Notes under the pieces: model-generated
What the model was told of the DNA's origin: nothing
Seen by the model: the letters and a program-made list of their open reading frames with translations, nothing else
The model's database searches: none
Part shown: piece by piece, positions 31,548-40,674 of the stretch
How positions within the stretch are numbered: the stretch's first letter is position 1
Layout of the letters: each line of letters begins with the position of its first letter
Assembly: GCA_002478225.1 (NCBI GenBank)
Contig: DLMV01000005.1
Span: 25,314 to 69,766, forward strand
Reading direction: 5' to 3'
Length of the DNA stretch: 44,453 nt
Source: Deltaproteobacteria bacterium UBA7527
GTDB lineage: Bacteria > Desulfobacterota > Syntrophorhabdia > Syntrophorhabdales > Syntrophorhabdaceae
Position numbers and translations under genes: made by a program

Positions 31548-33434
31548 TCAGGCGGCGGTTCCTGTTTTGTTTATCGCCACTTGTTTTGATAGAACTTTCT
31601 TACCGTAATTTATACGCAATACGGGGGCTATGCAACAGATGCCTATCAGGCTTGTGATAAGCTCAGGGTAAACAAGCAGGATCCCGCCTGCGAAAAGCAA
31701 TAACTTCTCCCAGCGCGACAATGAGGTAAACAGCCAGCTTGATACAGCCGAGGAGAGGGCAAAAACGCCAAGGGAACAGGACGCGACCGTAATGGCGATC
31801 TTGACAATACTCCCCTCCAGCAGTATTGACTGCTCGTATATCATAACGTAGGGGATAATGAACCCTGCTACGGCATATTTGAATCCCGCAAAGCCTATCT
31901 TCACGGGATTATCTTCCGCTATTGCTGCCGTTGCGTAAGCGGCGACCGCAACAGGCGGGGTAACGGCCGAGATGCAGGCAAAGTAGACGAGGAACAGGTG
32001 GGCGGCTATTACCGGAATGCCGAGCGTGGCTATCGCCGGGCCGCAAAGCACGGCGGTCAGTATGTACACAACGGGAAGCGGCATGCCCATGCCCAGTATG
32101 AGCGAGGCGATCATGGTAAGAAAGAGCGCCAGGAATAAGCTTTGATGGGATATGGCGACCACTATGCTGGCAAATTTGCCGCCCAGCCCCGTCAGGACGA
32201 TCGCGCCGACGACTATGCCAGCAGACGCACAGGACGTTGCAACCGATATAGATGTCTTGGCGGTTGACTCCAGTGCGCGGACAAGGCTGTCCAGGTTCAT
32301 GCGGGTCGCCCTCCTGAAAAAGCTTGCGAGAAAGATCAAAAAGGAAGCGACAACGGCACACATGGCGGGCGCATATCCCATGATCAGGAGTATAATGAGG
32401 ACGGCGATCGGGCCCATGTACTGCAAGCTTATTGGGATCGTTTTAATGAAGCTCGGCAGCTCATCCTTCCGGAACCCTACGATGCCTGTCTTGGACGCTT
32501 CAAAATAAACGATGAGAGAGCATGAAAAAAAATAGAGTATTGCAGGAAAGATGGCGGCCTTGCATATATCTATATATCGGGTCCCGGTCATCTCGGACAT
32601 AAGGAAGGCTGCTGTTCCCATGACCGGGGGCATTAAGGCAGCTCCGGTGCACGATACGGCGGTGATCGCGCCGGAAAATATGGACGTAAACCCTGTCTTT
32701 TTCATCATGGGGATGCTGAAGGAGCCGACCGTTACCGCGCTTGCTGTCGGGCTGCCCGTCATCGTGCCGAAGAGAGCGGCTGAAAAATTTCCGATGTGCC
32801 CCGCAGCGCCTCTCAGGCGCCCCATCAATGACATTGATATATCAACGAAGAACTTCGCGGCGCCTGAGGCTTCGAGAAAAGCCCCGAAGAGCACAAACTG
32901 GATAACGAGTGTTGCCACGACCGCTATGGGAGTGCCGTGTATGCCGTCGAGCGTCAGGTACATCGATTCGATGACATCGCGGCCCGAGAACCCGCTGTGG
33001 CTGAACATACCGGGCAGGTAATTTCCAGAGTAGCAATATGCGAGAAAGAATACCGCGATGTAGACAAGGGGCATCCCGATCGTCCTGCGCGTTGATTCCA
33101 ATACCAGTAAGATCGCCAGGGTGCCAAGTCCGTACTCGATTGTCGTCAACTCTCCCACCATTGTGGGACGCTCAGATATTACCTGGTAATTAGCGACGAC
33201 ATAGAATCCGACGACCAGCGACAAAAGCGCCAGGACGGCATCGAATATGGTGATCCTCTTCCCTTTCCCTTTGAATGGGACATAAAGGAAAGCGATGCAC
33301 ATGAACAGTGAAAGCGTAATTGCGTAATTTGCGAGGGGCCTGGTGAGGCCAAAGAAGCCAATGTACACATGGTACAGGGTAGCGAGAATCGCAATGGTCT
33401 TCGCCACCTTCTTCATAACCAAGTCAAATCTCAT
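31548..33434 (-). CDS. TRAP transporter fused permease (DctQM type, TAXI partner)
   Basis: This 628-aa membrane protein is a fusion of the small (4-helix) and large (12-helix) TRAP subunits, the form that works with TAXI binding proteins. Signatures include GLTRPLANYAITLSLF near the N-terminus, the large-subunit MTGSPTASAVTVGSFSIPMM and PPVMGTAAFLMSEMTG, and later MGMPLPVVYILTAV and ISAVTPPVAVAAYATAAIAE. It couples Na+ or H+ entry to uptake of an organic anion. It lies 114 bases after the TAXI gene, with a strong hairpin in the gap, and upstream of the TIGR04076-like gene. Confidence 0.94.
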   Translation of the reverse strand: MRFDLVMKKVAKTIAILATLYHVYIGFFGLTRPLANYAITLSLFMCIAFLYVPFKGKGKRITIFDAVLALLSLVVGFYVVANYQVISERPTMVGELTTIEYGLGTLAILLVLESTRRTIGMPLVYIAVFFLAYCYSGNYLPGMFSHSGFSGRDVIESMYLTLDGIHGTPIAVVATLVIQFVLFGAFLEASGAAKFFVDISMSLMGRLRGAAGHIGNFSAALFGTMTGSPTASAVTVGSFSIPMMKKTGFTSIFSGAITAVSCTGAALMPPVMGTAAFLMSEMTGTRYIDICKAAIFPAILYFFSCSLIVYFEASKTGIVGFRKDELPSFIKTIPISLQYMGPIAVLIILLIMGYAPAMCAVVASFLIFLASFFRRATRMNLDSLVRALESTAKTSISVATSCASAGIVVGAIVLTGLGGKFASIVVAISHQSLFLALFLTMIASLILGMGMPLPVVYILTAVLCGPAIATLGIPVIAAHLFLVYFACISAVTPPVAVAAYATAAIAEDNPVKIGFAGFKYAVAGFIIPYVMIYEQSILLEGSIVKIAITVASCSLGVFALSSAVSSWLFTSLSRWEKLLLFAGGILLVYPELITSLIGICCIAPVLRINYGKKVLSKQVAINKTGTAA

Positions 33435-33493
33435 TATCCGCCTCCATTAAGGCTAATCCTTAAAACAGACCTTGTCTTTCATCAGCGGGCAGG

Positions 33494-33531
33494 CCCCGGG
33501 ACGATGCCTCTTGGAGGTGCATAGCCCCGGG
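33494..33531 (-). promoter_or_regulatory. Intercistronic hairpin between the TAXI and permease genes
   Basis: CCCGGG at 33495-33500 pairs with CCCGGG at 33526-33531, and inside it ATGC pairs with GCAT and CTC with GAG around a 3-base loop. There is no T-run on the minus strand, so it looks like an RNA-stabilising or processing hairpin at the 3' end of the binding-protein message rather than a terminator. Confidence 0.65.
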
Positions 33532-33548
33532 AGCCATGTATCATCCAG

Positions 33549-34544
33549 TTATTTCAGAACGCCGATCTCTTTATAGAACTTTATTGCACCCGGATGCAGA
33601 GGGACTCCCCCTGTAGACATCATGAAAGCGGGGGTTAGCCCTTTCAGGACCACGTGGACGCTGGAGAGGTAATCCCGTTTTTCGTAGATCGACTTGGTGA
33701 TCTTATAGACAAGATCCTCGGGCAGGTCGGCCTTGCACGCGAGAATATTCCTGGCGGCTATCGTTGGAACGTCAGCGCTTAAAAATTTGTAGGCGCTGGC
33801 AGGGATCACCATCTTGCTTGTTCCGAATTCCTTGTTTAGCGCACTGATAGCCTTTTCGCTCAAAGGGAGTATGGTTATGTCGTGCGTACCCCCAAGTTCC
33901 ACGAACTGGGTGGTCGGGACCGGACTGCAGCCGCTTAAAGAATCGAGGCTATCGCCCCGCATCAGGTTGATCGATTCCCCGTAGCTGTTGTAAAAGATCT
34001 TACCGCCCCAGCCTTGCAGCGCCTTATAGTCGAAACCGTACTGCTCGAATATCTTCTCACAGACTATTTCCATGAAATTGCCCTTCTTATTGGGCGAGTG
34101 GCGCAACTTGTATTGTTTTGCCTTTATATCCCCGAAGTCCTTGATCCCCGTCTTTTTAAGGACAACAAACTGGAAAGGTTCATCGAACAGGGCGGTGACG
34201 CCCCTGATGTTCTTCATCGGCGATTTATAAGGCTCTTTGCCGTTCAACGCGCTCATGGCTGTTGACGAGACACCTATCGCGAGATCGGACGATCCTTTTT
34301 CCAAACGAATGAAATTGGTCGAATCGGTGCCGGTGGTAGTTGATATTGAAGAGCCTGAAGGAAGGCTTCGCCTCAATGATTCGGCGACCCCTTCTGTTAC
34401 GGCCGACCACGCTCCTCCCGCGGTCCCGCCGCTTATCACTATCTTTGTTGGTTTTTCTGCTGCGGTTGCCATAGACACTGCGAGAAGGCATACTAATAGA
34501 ACAGAAAAGATTACCTTACCCATGTAAATACGATCTTTTTTCAT
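33549..34544 (-). CDS. TAXI-family TRAP solute-binding protein
   Basis: This 331-aa exported protein has a signal peptide (IFSVLLVCLLAVSMATA, cleavage about residue 29) and the family hallmark IVISGGTAGGAWSAVTEGVAESL. LAIGVSSTAMSALNG and PTIAARNILACKADLPEDLVY are also typical. It captures the substrate for the fused permease immediately downstream. GGGGGAAG precedes the ATG. TAXI systems are less studied than DctP systems, and their known ligands are dicarboxylates and amino acids. Context here suggests an aromatic or related carboxylic acid. Confidence 0.93.
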   Translation of the reverse strand: MKKDRIYMGKVIFSVLLVCLLAVSMATAAEKPTKIVISGGTAGGAWSAVTEGVAESLRRSLPSGSSISTTTGTDSTNFIRLEKGSSDLAIGVSSTAMSALNGKEPYKSPMKNIRGVTALFDEPFQFVVLKKTGIKDFGDIKAKQYKLRHSPNKKGNFMEIVCEKIFEQYGFDYKALQGWGGKIFYNSYGESINLMRGDSLDSLSGCSPVPTTQFVELGGTHDITILPLSEKAISALNKEFGTSKMVIPASAYKFLSADVPTIAARNILACKADLPEDLVYKITKSIYEKRDYLSSVHVVLKGLTPAFMMSTGGVPLHPGAIKFYKEIGVLK

Positions 34545-34571
34545 TTCTTCCCCCTTCTTTTTATTTATATA

Positions 34572-36113
34572 TTATTTGCCTTGTTCCTCAAACAGTTTTA
34601 AGAGATCATTCTTTGCCACTTTTCCGCGCTGATTCCGTGGTAATGCATCCAGGAAGATGATCTTTTTCGGTATCTTAAAATCGGGAAGCGTCTTCTTGCA
34701 ATGGCCTATTATCTCGTCGGCGCTTGCCCCTGCTCCGGTCTTTGCCACGGCAAAACAGACGACCTCTTCCCCGTAGATGCTGTCAGGCACCCCCAGCGTT
34801 GCCGCTTCGCGGATCGCGGGATGCTCCATTACGCGGGACGTGATCTCCATGGGAGAGATATTGATGCCGCCCCGGATGATCAGGTCCTTCTTCCTGCCCG
34901 TGATATAGATATATCCTTCTTCGTCCTTGTAGCCCAGGTCGCCGGTGGGAAAGCCCTCCTCGGGGAACCGTTCGGTATTGCCGTTATCCTTCACATAACA
35001 AAGACCCATGGACCTGCCGCCCACAACCATCTCCCCAACCTCGCCGGGTGCGCACTCCGCACCCTGCTCGTTCAGGAACCTGATCTCCTTATACTTCATA
35101 GGAAGTCCGACCGAACCGATCTTGCGCCTGCCCGGAGGGTTTCCCGCCATCCACCCTGCCTCGCTCATTCCCATCATCTGCTGGATCGGGATCCCGTAAA
35201 GCTCCTCAAAGCGATGATGGCTTTCCACGCTCAGGGGGGCCGAACTGGAGGTTATATATTTCAGTGAAGGCACATCATTGCGCCCTAATCCAACCGGCTC
35301 GTTTATAAGCATGTTTATAATGGCGGGAACGCCTGACGAGATCGTGATACCGTGCGTTTTCAGCCAATCGGGAAAATGCCTGCGGGAGAACTTTTTGGCG
35401 AGACACAGAGTGGCCCCTTTGAGCATAGAGGAAAGCACGGTGAGAAGCTGCACTGATGCCCAGTTATAGGCCCGGTATTCAAGCACTTTATCCTGGCTTG
35501 TGATCCCTGTTCTATCAACGATCTCATCTGTCATATAGAAGAGGCCTTCCCTCGATATATGGATCCCTTTCGGGGTTTCAGTTGTGCCGGATGTATAAAG
35601 GATAACACAGACATCTTCTTTCTTGACGGCCTGTCCCTTGAATATCGGGTCGTACTTTTTAAGCTGTTTGAAGAAACTGTCGCCGTCCGGCCCGGTCCCA
35701 TGCTCAGAGAATTTTATCCAATCCGACGATGCGCACTGAGTCGCATCAAGGTTCAGGTCCTCATCAAAGAAGATAATCTTTGGCTTGACCATATTGACAA
35801 TACGGTAAAAATTGCTCTCGCTCTCCTCAAAAAAGATGGGATTTACGATCGCGCCATATTTCAATATCCCGAAATAGATAATAAGCGTTTCGATCGTATT
35901 CTTCCCTATGAGGCTCACCCTGTCGCCGGCAACAATCTTTTTTTTCTGCAGGAATCCGCTTATCCGGTTGCAGTAAGTGTTCATCTCGCCGAAGGTAACG
36001 CCCCTGCCTTGATCCAGACCTTCGATGTAGATCTTATTTGTAAGATCCTTGGCGTTGCGCTCGATTATTTGCACCCAATCTTGATAAACGTTTTGATCTT
36101 TCCCTTGTTCCAA
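34572..36113 (-). CDS. AMP-forming acid-CoA ligase of the UbiD locus
   Basis: This 513-aa ANL enzyme has the P-loop LYTSGTTETPKG, A5 MMGMSEAGWMAG, the hinge region TGDLGYKDEEGYIYITGRKKD and the catalytic end PRNQRGKVAKNDLLKL. It is clearly different from the paralogue pair at 22559-25856. Placement between ubiD and the TRAP genes implies it activates the imported acid, or the decarboxylation product, as a CoA thioester. Anaerobic degraders of benzoate, hydroxybenzoates and phthalates use such ligases. The substrate is not determinable from sequence by eye. Confidence 0.92.
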   Translation of the reverse strand: MEQGKDQNVYQDWVQIIERNAKDLTNKIYIEGLDQGRGVTFGEMNTYCNRISGFLQKKKIVAGDRVSLIGKNTIETLIIYFGILKYGAIVNPIFFEESESNFYRIVNMVKPKIIFFDEDLNLDATQCASSDWIKFSEHGTGPDGDSFFKQLKKYDPIFKGQAVKKEDVCVILYTSGTTETPKGIHISREGLFYMTDEIVDRTGITSQDKVLEYRAYNWASVQLLTVLSSMLKGATLCLAKKFSRRHFPDWLKTHGITISSGVPAIINMLINEPVGLGRNDVPSLKYITSSSAPLSVESHHRFEELYGIPIQQMMGMSEAGWMAGNPPGRRKIGSVGLPMKYKEIRFLNEQGAECAPGEVGEMVVGGRSMGLCYVKDNGNTERFPEEGFPTGDLGYKDEEGYIYITGRKKDLIIRGGINISPMEITSRVMEHPAIREAATLGVPDSIYGEEVVCFAVAKTGAGASADEIIGHCKKTLPDFKIPKKIIFLDALPRNQRGKVAKNDLLKLFEEQGK

Positions 36114-36139
36114 CGGAATGAACCCCCTTTCTCATAGTG

Positions 36140-36169
36140 GGGACCCCCGCACACGTTGTGCAGGGTCCC
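36140..36169 (-). promoter_or_regulatory. Intercistronic hairpin after ubiD
   Basis: GGGACCC (36140-36146) pairs with GGGTCCC (36163-36169), and inside it GCACA pairs with TGTGC around a 3-base loop, with small bulges. It lies between the ubiD stop and the ligase start and lacks a T-run. It resembles the hairpin at 33494, so two of the operon's genes end in stabilising structures. Confidence 0.65.
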
Positions 36170-36182
36170 GCAATTCGTATAT

Positions 36183-37715
36183 CTAAAAACCTGTCCTTGC
36201 GAAGAGTTTCGCGTATTCTGTCTGAGGCGCCTTCCCCTTTGCTATCTGCTCATCGGTAAACCATTTTGTCGGATCAACGGCCCCGATCGGGTATTTCGCC
36301 TTCTCGAAGGCATCTACGTATCTGAAAGGAACAGTGGCGTCGAGCGCGATGGCGCCTGAGAATCTGATATTGGTCTGGGTCCAGTCCTTCTCTCCCGCCG
36401 AACTTCTCTCTGCAGGCTGGAAGGTCTGTCCCGCGCCCCCCGGCGACACGATCATGATATCATCTTTGGCGTCGACGCGGGTCGCGATGGCCCACATGAT
36501 GTCATCCATGCTGTAGATATCGATGTCGGGATCGACGGCGATGGCGATCCGGGCGCCGATAGAGCAGGAAAGGGCGGTGGAGAGGATGTTTTTGACGAAC
36601 CCTTCGTCACGCTGTCTGCGCTTCTTGACCTGGAAGATCACGCCGCCCCAGTCGGGAATTGCCATGGGGATGTTGGTGTCCACGGTCAGTCCCGGGCAGA
36701 CGCGTTCCGCCAGTTCGAGGAAGGTAGCGGTCCTCACCATGGTGTCGATGTTGTGGTCATCGTAGCTGTGCACGCAGAGCGGATAGTAGATGGGGCGGTC
36801 CTTCCGGTAGGTGATGCCGGTTACCACAAACTTATAGGTGCGGTATGCTTTGCCCATATACCCCGACCATTCTGGATGGAACGGGTAGACGCCCTGCTTT
36901 TGGTCGCGTTCTGCAAGCTCGCTCTCCCAGACCTTTTTCGTTGTGTCGAGGTATCCTTCGATCACATATTCGGCCTGAGCGATAGAATAGGCGTCGATGG
37001 TCTTTGCCTTGACGATATCGACGGGGAAACCCTGCACTGCCCCTGCGATCCCGAGCTCGTCGCATCCTGCCGGGAGGATCGTGTATACGAAACCGGCGCC
37101 GGCCATCAGGGTACAGGCTGGCGGGACCCCCATGTTGATGGTCAGAGGTATGGGCTCCTTGTGGTAGAACTTTGACGCGATCATATCGGTATGGGAACCG
37201 GGTGAGATCTGGAAGGTAGAGAAATCAGGCCCACGGAAGAACATCCTGTTGTAGCTTATGTGCGTGCCGCCCCAGAACCATTTCCCTGTGGCGAGCGTGT
37301 TCCCACCGCCCAAGGTCCTGCCCGGGTCAGACGGAGTGTGCTTGATCATGGGGACGATAGGCCAGACATCGATGTTCTTATCGATGACCACCTCCTGACA
37401 GGGCGCAGACTTTACCACCTTCGGCGGAAGGGGTTTGCGGATTGCATCGAGGATCCTGAACTTGAACGTTCTCTCGGTCCCCGCATCGAAAAGCTCGGCG
37501 ATCAGGTTGCCGTCCCCGTACAGGTTGGTGAAAAGCCTCCCATTGGGATAGCCCTTGACCTTGTTGAACAGAATGGGGAGCCCTCCGTCGAAATGCTTCT
37601 GGAGACCTGTCATTTCCAGTTCCGGGTTGACCTCCACGTCTGTTTCCAGGAGTTTTCCCCTGGACCTCAGGTGATCGATGGTGGCCCTGAGGCTCGCTAA
37701 ATAATTGTCAGCCAT
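36183..37715 (-). CDS. UbiD-family (de)carboxylase
   Basis: This protein of about 510 aa belongs to the UbiD family, which removes or adds CO2 on aromatic and unsaturated acids with prenylated FMN. Family segments are visible: LASLRATIDHLRSRGKLLETDVEVNPELEM at the start, NGRLFTNLYGDG, IPLTINMGVPPACTLMAGAGF, EYVIEGYLD, the strand KDRPIYYP and the later VDPDIDIYSMDDIMWAIATR. I chose the ATG at 37715 (GAGGAGG 7 bases before) over an ATG 21 bases upstream. With ubiX, the CoA ligase and TRAP genes it forms a catabolic operon. Candidates are an aromatic carboxylic acid or an aryl-CoA such as a phthaloyl-CoA. Confidence 0.93.
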   Translation of the reverse strand: MADNYLASLRATIDHLRSRGKLLETDVEVNPELEMTGLQKHFDGGLPILFNKVKGYPNGRLFTNLYGDGNLIAELFDAGTERTFKFRILDAIRKPLPPKVVKSAPCQEVVIDKNIDVWPIVPMIKHTPSDPGRTLGGGNTLATGKWFWGGTHISYNRMFFRGPDFSTFQISPGSHTDMIASKFYHKEPIPLTINMGVPPACTLMAGAGFVYTILPAGCDELGIAGAVQGFPVDIVKAKTIDAYSIAQAEYVIEGYLDTTKKVWESELAERDQKQGVYPFHPEWSGYMGKAYRTYKFVVTGITYRKDRPIYYPLCVHSYDDHNIDTMVRTATFLELAERVCPGLTVDTNIPMAIPDWGGVIFQVKKRRQRDEGFVKNILSTALSCSIGARIAIAVDPDIDIYSMDDIMWAIATRVDAKDDIMIVSPGGAGQTFQPAERSSAGEKDWTQTNIRFSGAIALDATVPFRYVDAFEKAKYPIGAVDPTKWFTDEQIAKGKAPQTEYAKLFARTGF

Positions 37716-37741
37716 AATAACCTCCTCTTTGTTCATAAATT

Positions 37742-37766
37742 TTTGTTAGCAGAACAAACTAACAAA
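37742..37766 (-). promoter_or_regulatory. Palindromic operator candidate upstream of ubiD
   Basis: A perfect 8-bp inverted repeat, TTTGTTAG and CTAACAAA with a 9-base gap, lies between the predicted transcription start (about 37783) and the ubiD ATG. That position suits a repressor that blocks elongation or initiation. The nearby FadR-type regulator is the obvious candidate, but this pairing is inference. Confidence 0.6.
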
Positions 37767-37789
37767 CTGTTTAATAGTTTAATTATTAA

Positions 37790-37818
37790 CAAATAACTTA
37801 TTTCAATTTTATTGTCAA
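37790..37818 (-). promoter_or_regulatory. Sigma-70-type promoter of the ubiD operon
   Basis: On the minus strand TTGACA (37818-37813), 17 bases and TATTTG (37795-37790) precede ubiD by about 75 bases in a very A+T-rich stretch. This and the operator account for half of the 306-base spacer; the remainder up to typA shows only A+T-rich sequence and no gene. Confidence 0.65.
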
Positions 37819-38021
37819 GAATTTTTTATGATTTTCTAAATAAATATGTAACATATCGTTTTAATTGATTATTATAGAGCATCAACGCCTATTGCCATAC
37901 CTTATTTTGATCGTATGGGCACTCCGTTCGAACGGGCGTTGCTCCTGATAAAAACGTCTTTGCGAGTTGCGTGGTGGGGGTTAAGCCGGGTTATTGTTTG
38001 AAGAAGGACCAGCCATATTGT

Positions 38022-39836
38022 TCAGGCGGCGGCGATCTTTGCCCGTTTCCGCTCAATGCCGTCGAGTATCATCTTGCGGAGCCTTATTGATCTGGGCGTG
38101 ATCTCCACGAGCTCGTCATCGTTGATGTAGGAGATGCATTCCTCGAGGCTCATATCGGTATAAGGCGTGAGGATCACCGCATCATCGGAGCCGGCAGCCC
38201 TCATGTTGGTCAGTTTCTTTCCCTTGGCAGGGTTGACGATGATGTCCGCGTCCCTGGAATGCTCACCGATGATCTGTCCTGCGTAGACCTTTTCTCCGGG
38301 TCCGAGGAAGAGCTTCCCTCTTTCCTGGAGGTTGAAAAGGGCATAGGCAACCGTTGTGCATTGGTCCATGGCAATGAGGACCCCCTTTGTCCTGTTCCTG
38401 ATCTCTCCGGCATATTCGTCGAAGCCCAGGAATACGTAATTCATCACGCCCATTCCACGTGTTTCGGTGAGGAATTCGGAGCGGAAGCCGAGAAGCCCCC
38501 TGGTGGGTACCTTGTATCTGAGCCGTGCCATCCCGTTGTCCTGGTGCATCTCAAGAAGGATGCCTTTTCTGCCGCCTAAGTTTTCGATGACCCTGCCCAT
38601 GTAGTTCTCATCTACATCGATCGTCAGCTCTTCATAGGGCTCGAGCCTTTTGCCGCCTTCTTCCCTGAATATTACCTGTGGCCTCGTGACCTGGAACTCG
38701 TAGCCTTCGCGCCTCATCTTTTCGATCAGGATAGACAGATGGAGCTCTCCTCTCCCCGAGACCTTGTATCCCTGCGCATCCTCAAGCTCCTCGACCAAAA
38801 GGGCCACGTCAGAGAGAGTTTCTCTGAAGAGCCTGTCCCTTAAATGCCTGGAGGTAACGAACCTGCCTTCCTTGCCGTAGAAGGGCGAATCGTTGGGCAC
38901 GAAACTCATCGATACTGTAGGCGGGTCTATCTCAATGCCTTCAAGTGGTATGGGGTTTAATGGGTCAGTGAGGGTCTCGCCGATGGTGATCGACTCCATG
39001 CCGGCTACCGCCACTATTTCGCCAACACCCGCCTCTTCAGTTTCGATCTTCTCGTTCCCCCTGAATCGATAGATCTTCCGTATCCTGGCTGGACGGACCG
39101 TGGCGCCGGGCGCTGCAACGACAACCTCTTTGTCGATATGGAGCCTCCCGGAGGTGATCTTTCCTGTCGCAAGCCTGCCCAGAAAAGTGGAATAGCTGAG
39201 AGAGCTCACGAGCATCTGAAGCGGTCCGTCCTGGTCTCCAACGGGAGCAGGGATCGCCCCGATGATCATGTCAAAGAGCGGTATCATGGACCCTTCTTTT
39301 ACGTTGTGATCGAGGGTGGCATATCCGTCCCTCGCGGAGGCATAGATGACCGGGAAATCAAGGATATGATCAGGCGCGCCAAGCCTTGCAAAGAGGTCAA
39401 AGACCTCGTCCACGACCCAGTCGCATCGTGCCGCTGGCTTGTCGATCTTGTTCACCACCACGATCACGGGGAGATCCAATGCAAGGGCCTTCTTCAGAAC
39501 AAAATATGTCTGCGGCATGGGGCCTTCAGCCGCATCTACAAGGAGAAGCGCCCCGTCAGCCATCTTCAGGACGCGCTCTACCTGACCCCCGAAATCGGCA
39601 TGGCCCGGGGTGTCGATGATATTGACAAGATGATCTTTATATATGAATGAGCCGTTCTTGGAGGCAATGGTAATGCCGCGCTCTTTCTCAAGGTCCATCG
39701 AGTCCATGAGGCGCTCCTCGACGACCTGGTTGTCGCGGAACAGCCCGCTCTGCCTGAACAGCTGGTCAACGAGCGTTGTCTTGCCGTGATCGACGTGTGC
39801 AATGATCGCAATATTTCTTATCCTGCTCTGTTCCAT
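38022..39836 (-). CDS. typA: Translational GTPase TypA/BipA
   Basis: This protein of about 604 aa is a ribosome-binding GTPase related to EF-G, involved in ribosome assembly and stress responses. G motifs are all present: AHVDHGKTT, ERGITIAS, DTPGHADFGG, NKIDK and the SA of YASARDG. The C-terminal TypA signature includes GRGELHLSILIEKMRREGYE, GRKGILLEMHQDNGMARL, TRGLLGFRSEFLTETRG and the end motif TPRSIRLRKMILDGIERKRAK. I chose the ATG at 39836 (AAGGGGAGC upstream), two residues before the conserved strand; the frame extends 34 codons further without similarity. Confidence 0.96.
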   Translation of the reverse strand: MEQSRIRNIAIIAHVDHGKTTLVDQLFRQSGLFRDNQVVEERLMDSMDLEKERGITIASKNGSFIYKDHLVNIIDTPGHADFGGQVERVLKMADGALLLVDAAEGPMPQTYFVLKKALALDLPVIVVVNKIDKPAARCDWVVDEVFDLFARLGAPDHILDFPVIYASARDGYATLDHNVKEGSMIPLFDMIIGAIPAPVGDQDGPLQMLVSSLSYSTFLGRLATGKITSGRLHIDKEVVVAAPGATVRPARIRKIYRFRGNEKIETEEAGVGEIVAVAGMESITIGETLTDPLNPIPLEGIEIDPPTVSMSFVPNDSPFYGKEGRFVTSRHLRDRLFRETLSDVALLVEELEDAQGYKVSGRGELHLSILIEKMRREGYEFQVTRPQVIFREEGGKRLEPYEELTIDVDENYMGRVIENLGGRKGILLEMHQDNGMARLRYKVPTRGLLGFRSEFLTETRGMGVMNYVFLGFDEYAGEIRNRTKGVLIAMDQCTTVAYALFNLQERGKLFLGPGEKVYAGQIIGEHSRDADIIVNPAKGKKLTNMRAAGSDDAVILTPYTDMSLEECISYINDDELVEITPRSIRLRKMILDGIERKRAKIAAA

Positions 39837-39960
39837 GCTCCCCTTTAAATGTGCCGATGATACAGCGATAGGGCTTGAAATTGCAGCAATTACATAACAT
39901 GGAAAGGCTGAAAAATCAACAAAAAGAAAGAAGGGCAATAAGAAGTGAAAGATTATGTCC

Positions 39961-40674
39961 TTAGCTGTCGAGCAGCTCTCTCACCTTTTTGAGCAGTTCA
40001 TCCGGCTTGAGAGGTTTCAGGATAAGATCGATGCCTTGTTCGGGTACGCCCTTTTCCTGGATGATATCATGGGTATAACCGCTCATGAAGAGGGCTTTCA
40101 GGGAGGGCTGCCGCTTCCTTAACGCTTCGAGCAGCTCTTTCCCGTTCATCTTCGGCATGATCACGTCAAGGATCGCCATATCCACGGCATGTTCAGAGAA
40201 TAAGCGGATCGCCTGAAGGCCGTCTTCCGCTGCGATGACGGTATAGCCGTTCTCTCTCAAAACCATGCTGATAAGGCTTCGTACCGCTTCATTGTCTTCT
40301 GCTAAGAGGATCTTCTCGGTACCCCCTGGAGCAACGCCGGTACCCTTATCATCTTTCGCTTCAACGAGCTGCGTGATAAGCGGCAGGTAGATGAAGAACG
40401 AAGTGCCCTCGCTCGGCCTGCTTTTTACATTGATGTATCCGTCGTGCTGGTCAACGATCCCATACACCAAAGAAAGCCCGAGCCCGGTGCCCTTGCCCAC
40501 CGCCTTGGTGGTGAAGAACGGCTCAAAGATCTTTGGCAGGACATGTTCATCTATCCCTGTCCCTGTATCGGATACCATGATCTGTGCGTATTCTCCTGGC
40601 CTTCCAAAGCCATTGGCGCTGACGAACTTGCTGTCCATAACAAAGCGGGAGGTATGTATTGAGATGGTGCCCCC
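39961..40674 (-). pseudogene. C-terminal part of a split hybrid histidine kinase (ATPase end plus receiver domain)
   Basis: The frame carries the N-terminal-truncated HATPase domain (VSDTGTGIDEHVLPKIFEPFFTTK, GKGTGLGLSLVYGIVDQHDG) and then a response-regulator receiver domain (KILLAEDNEAVRS, AILDVIMPKMNGKEL, phospho-acceptor Asp in AILDV, Lys in LILKPLKPDEL). Read upstream past its first ATG (40638), the frame continues GTISIHTSRFV, exactly what should follow NARDAMPRG of the preceding kinase. It is thus the 3' end of the 40551-44282 gene in another frame, separated by a one-base loss in the C6 run at 40670-40675. Translation on its own from 40638 would give a non-functional half-ATPase. Confidence 0.85.
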
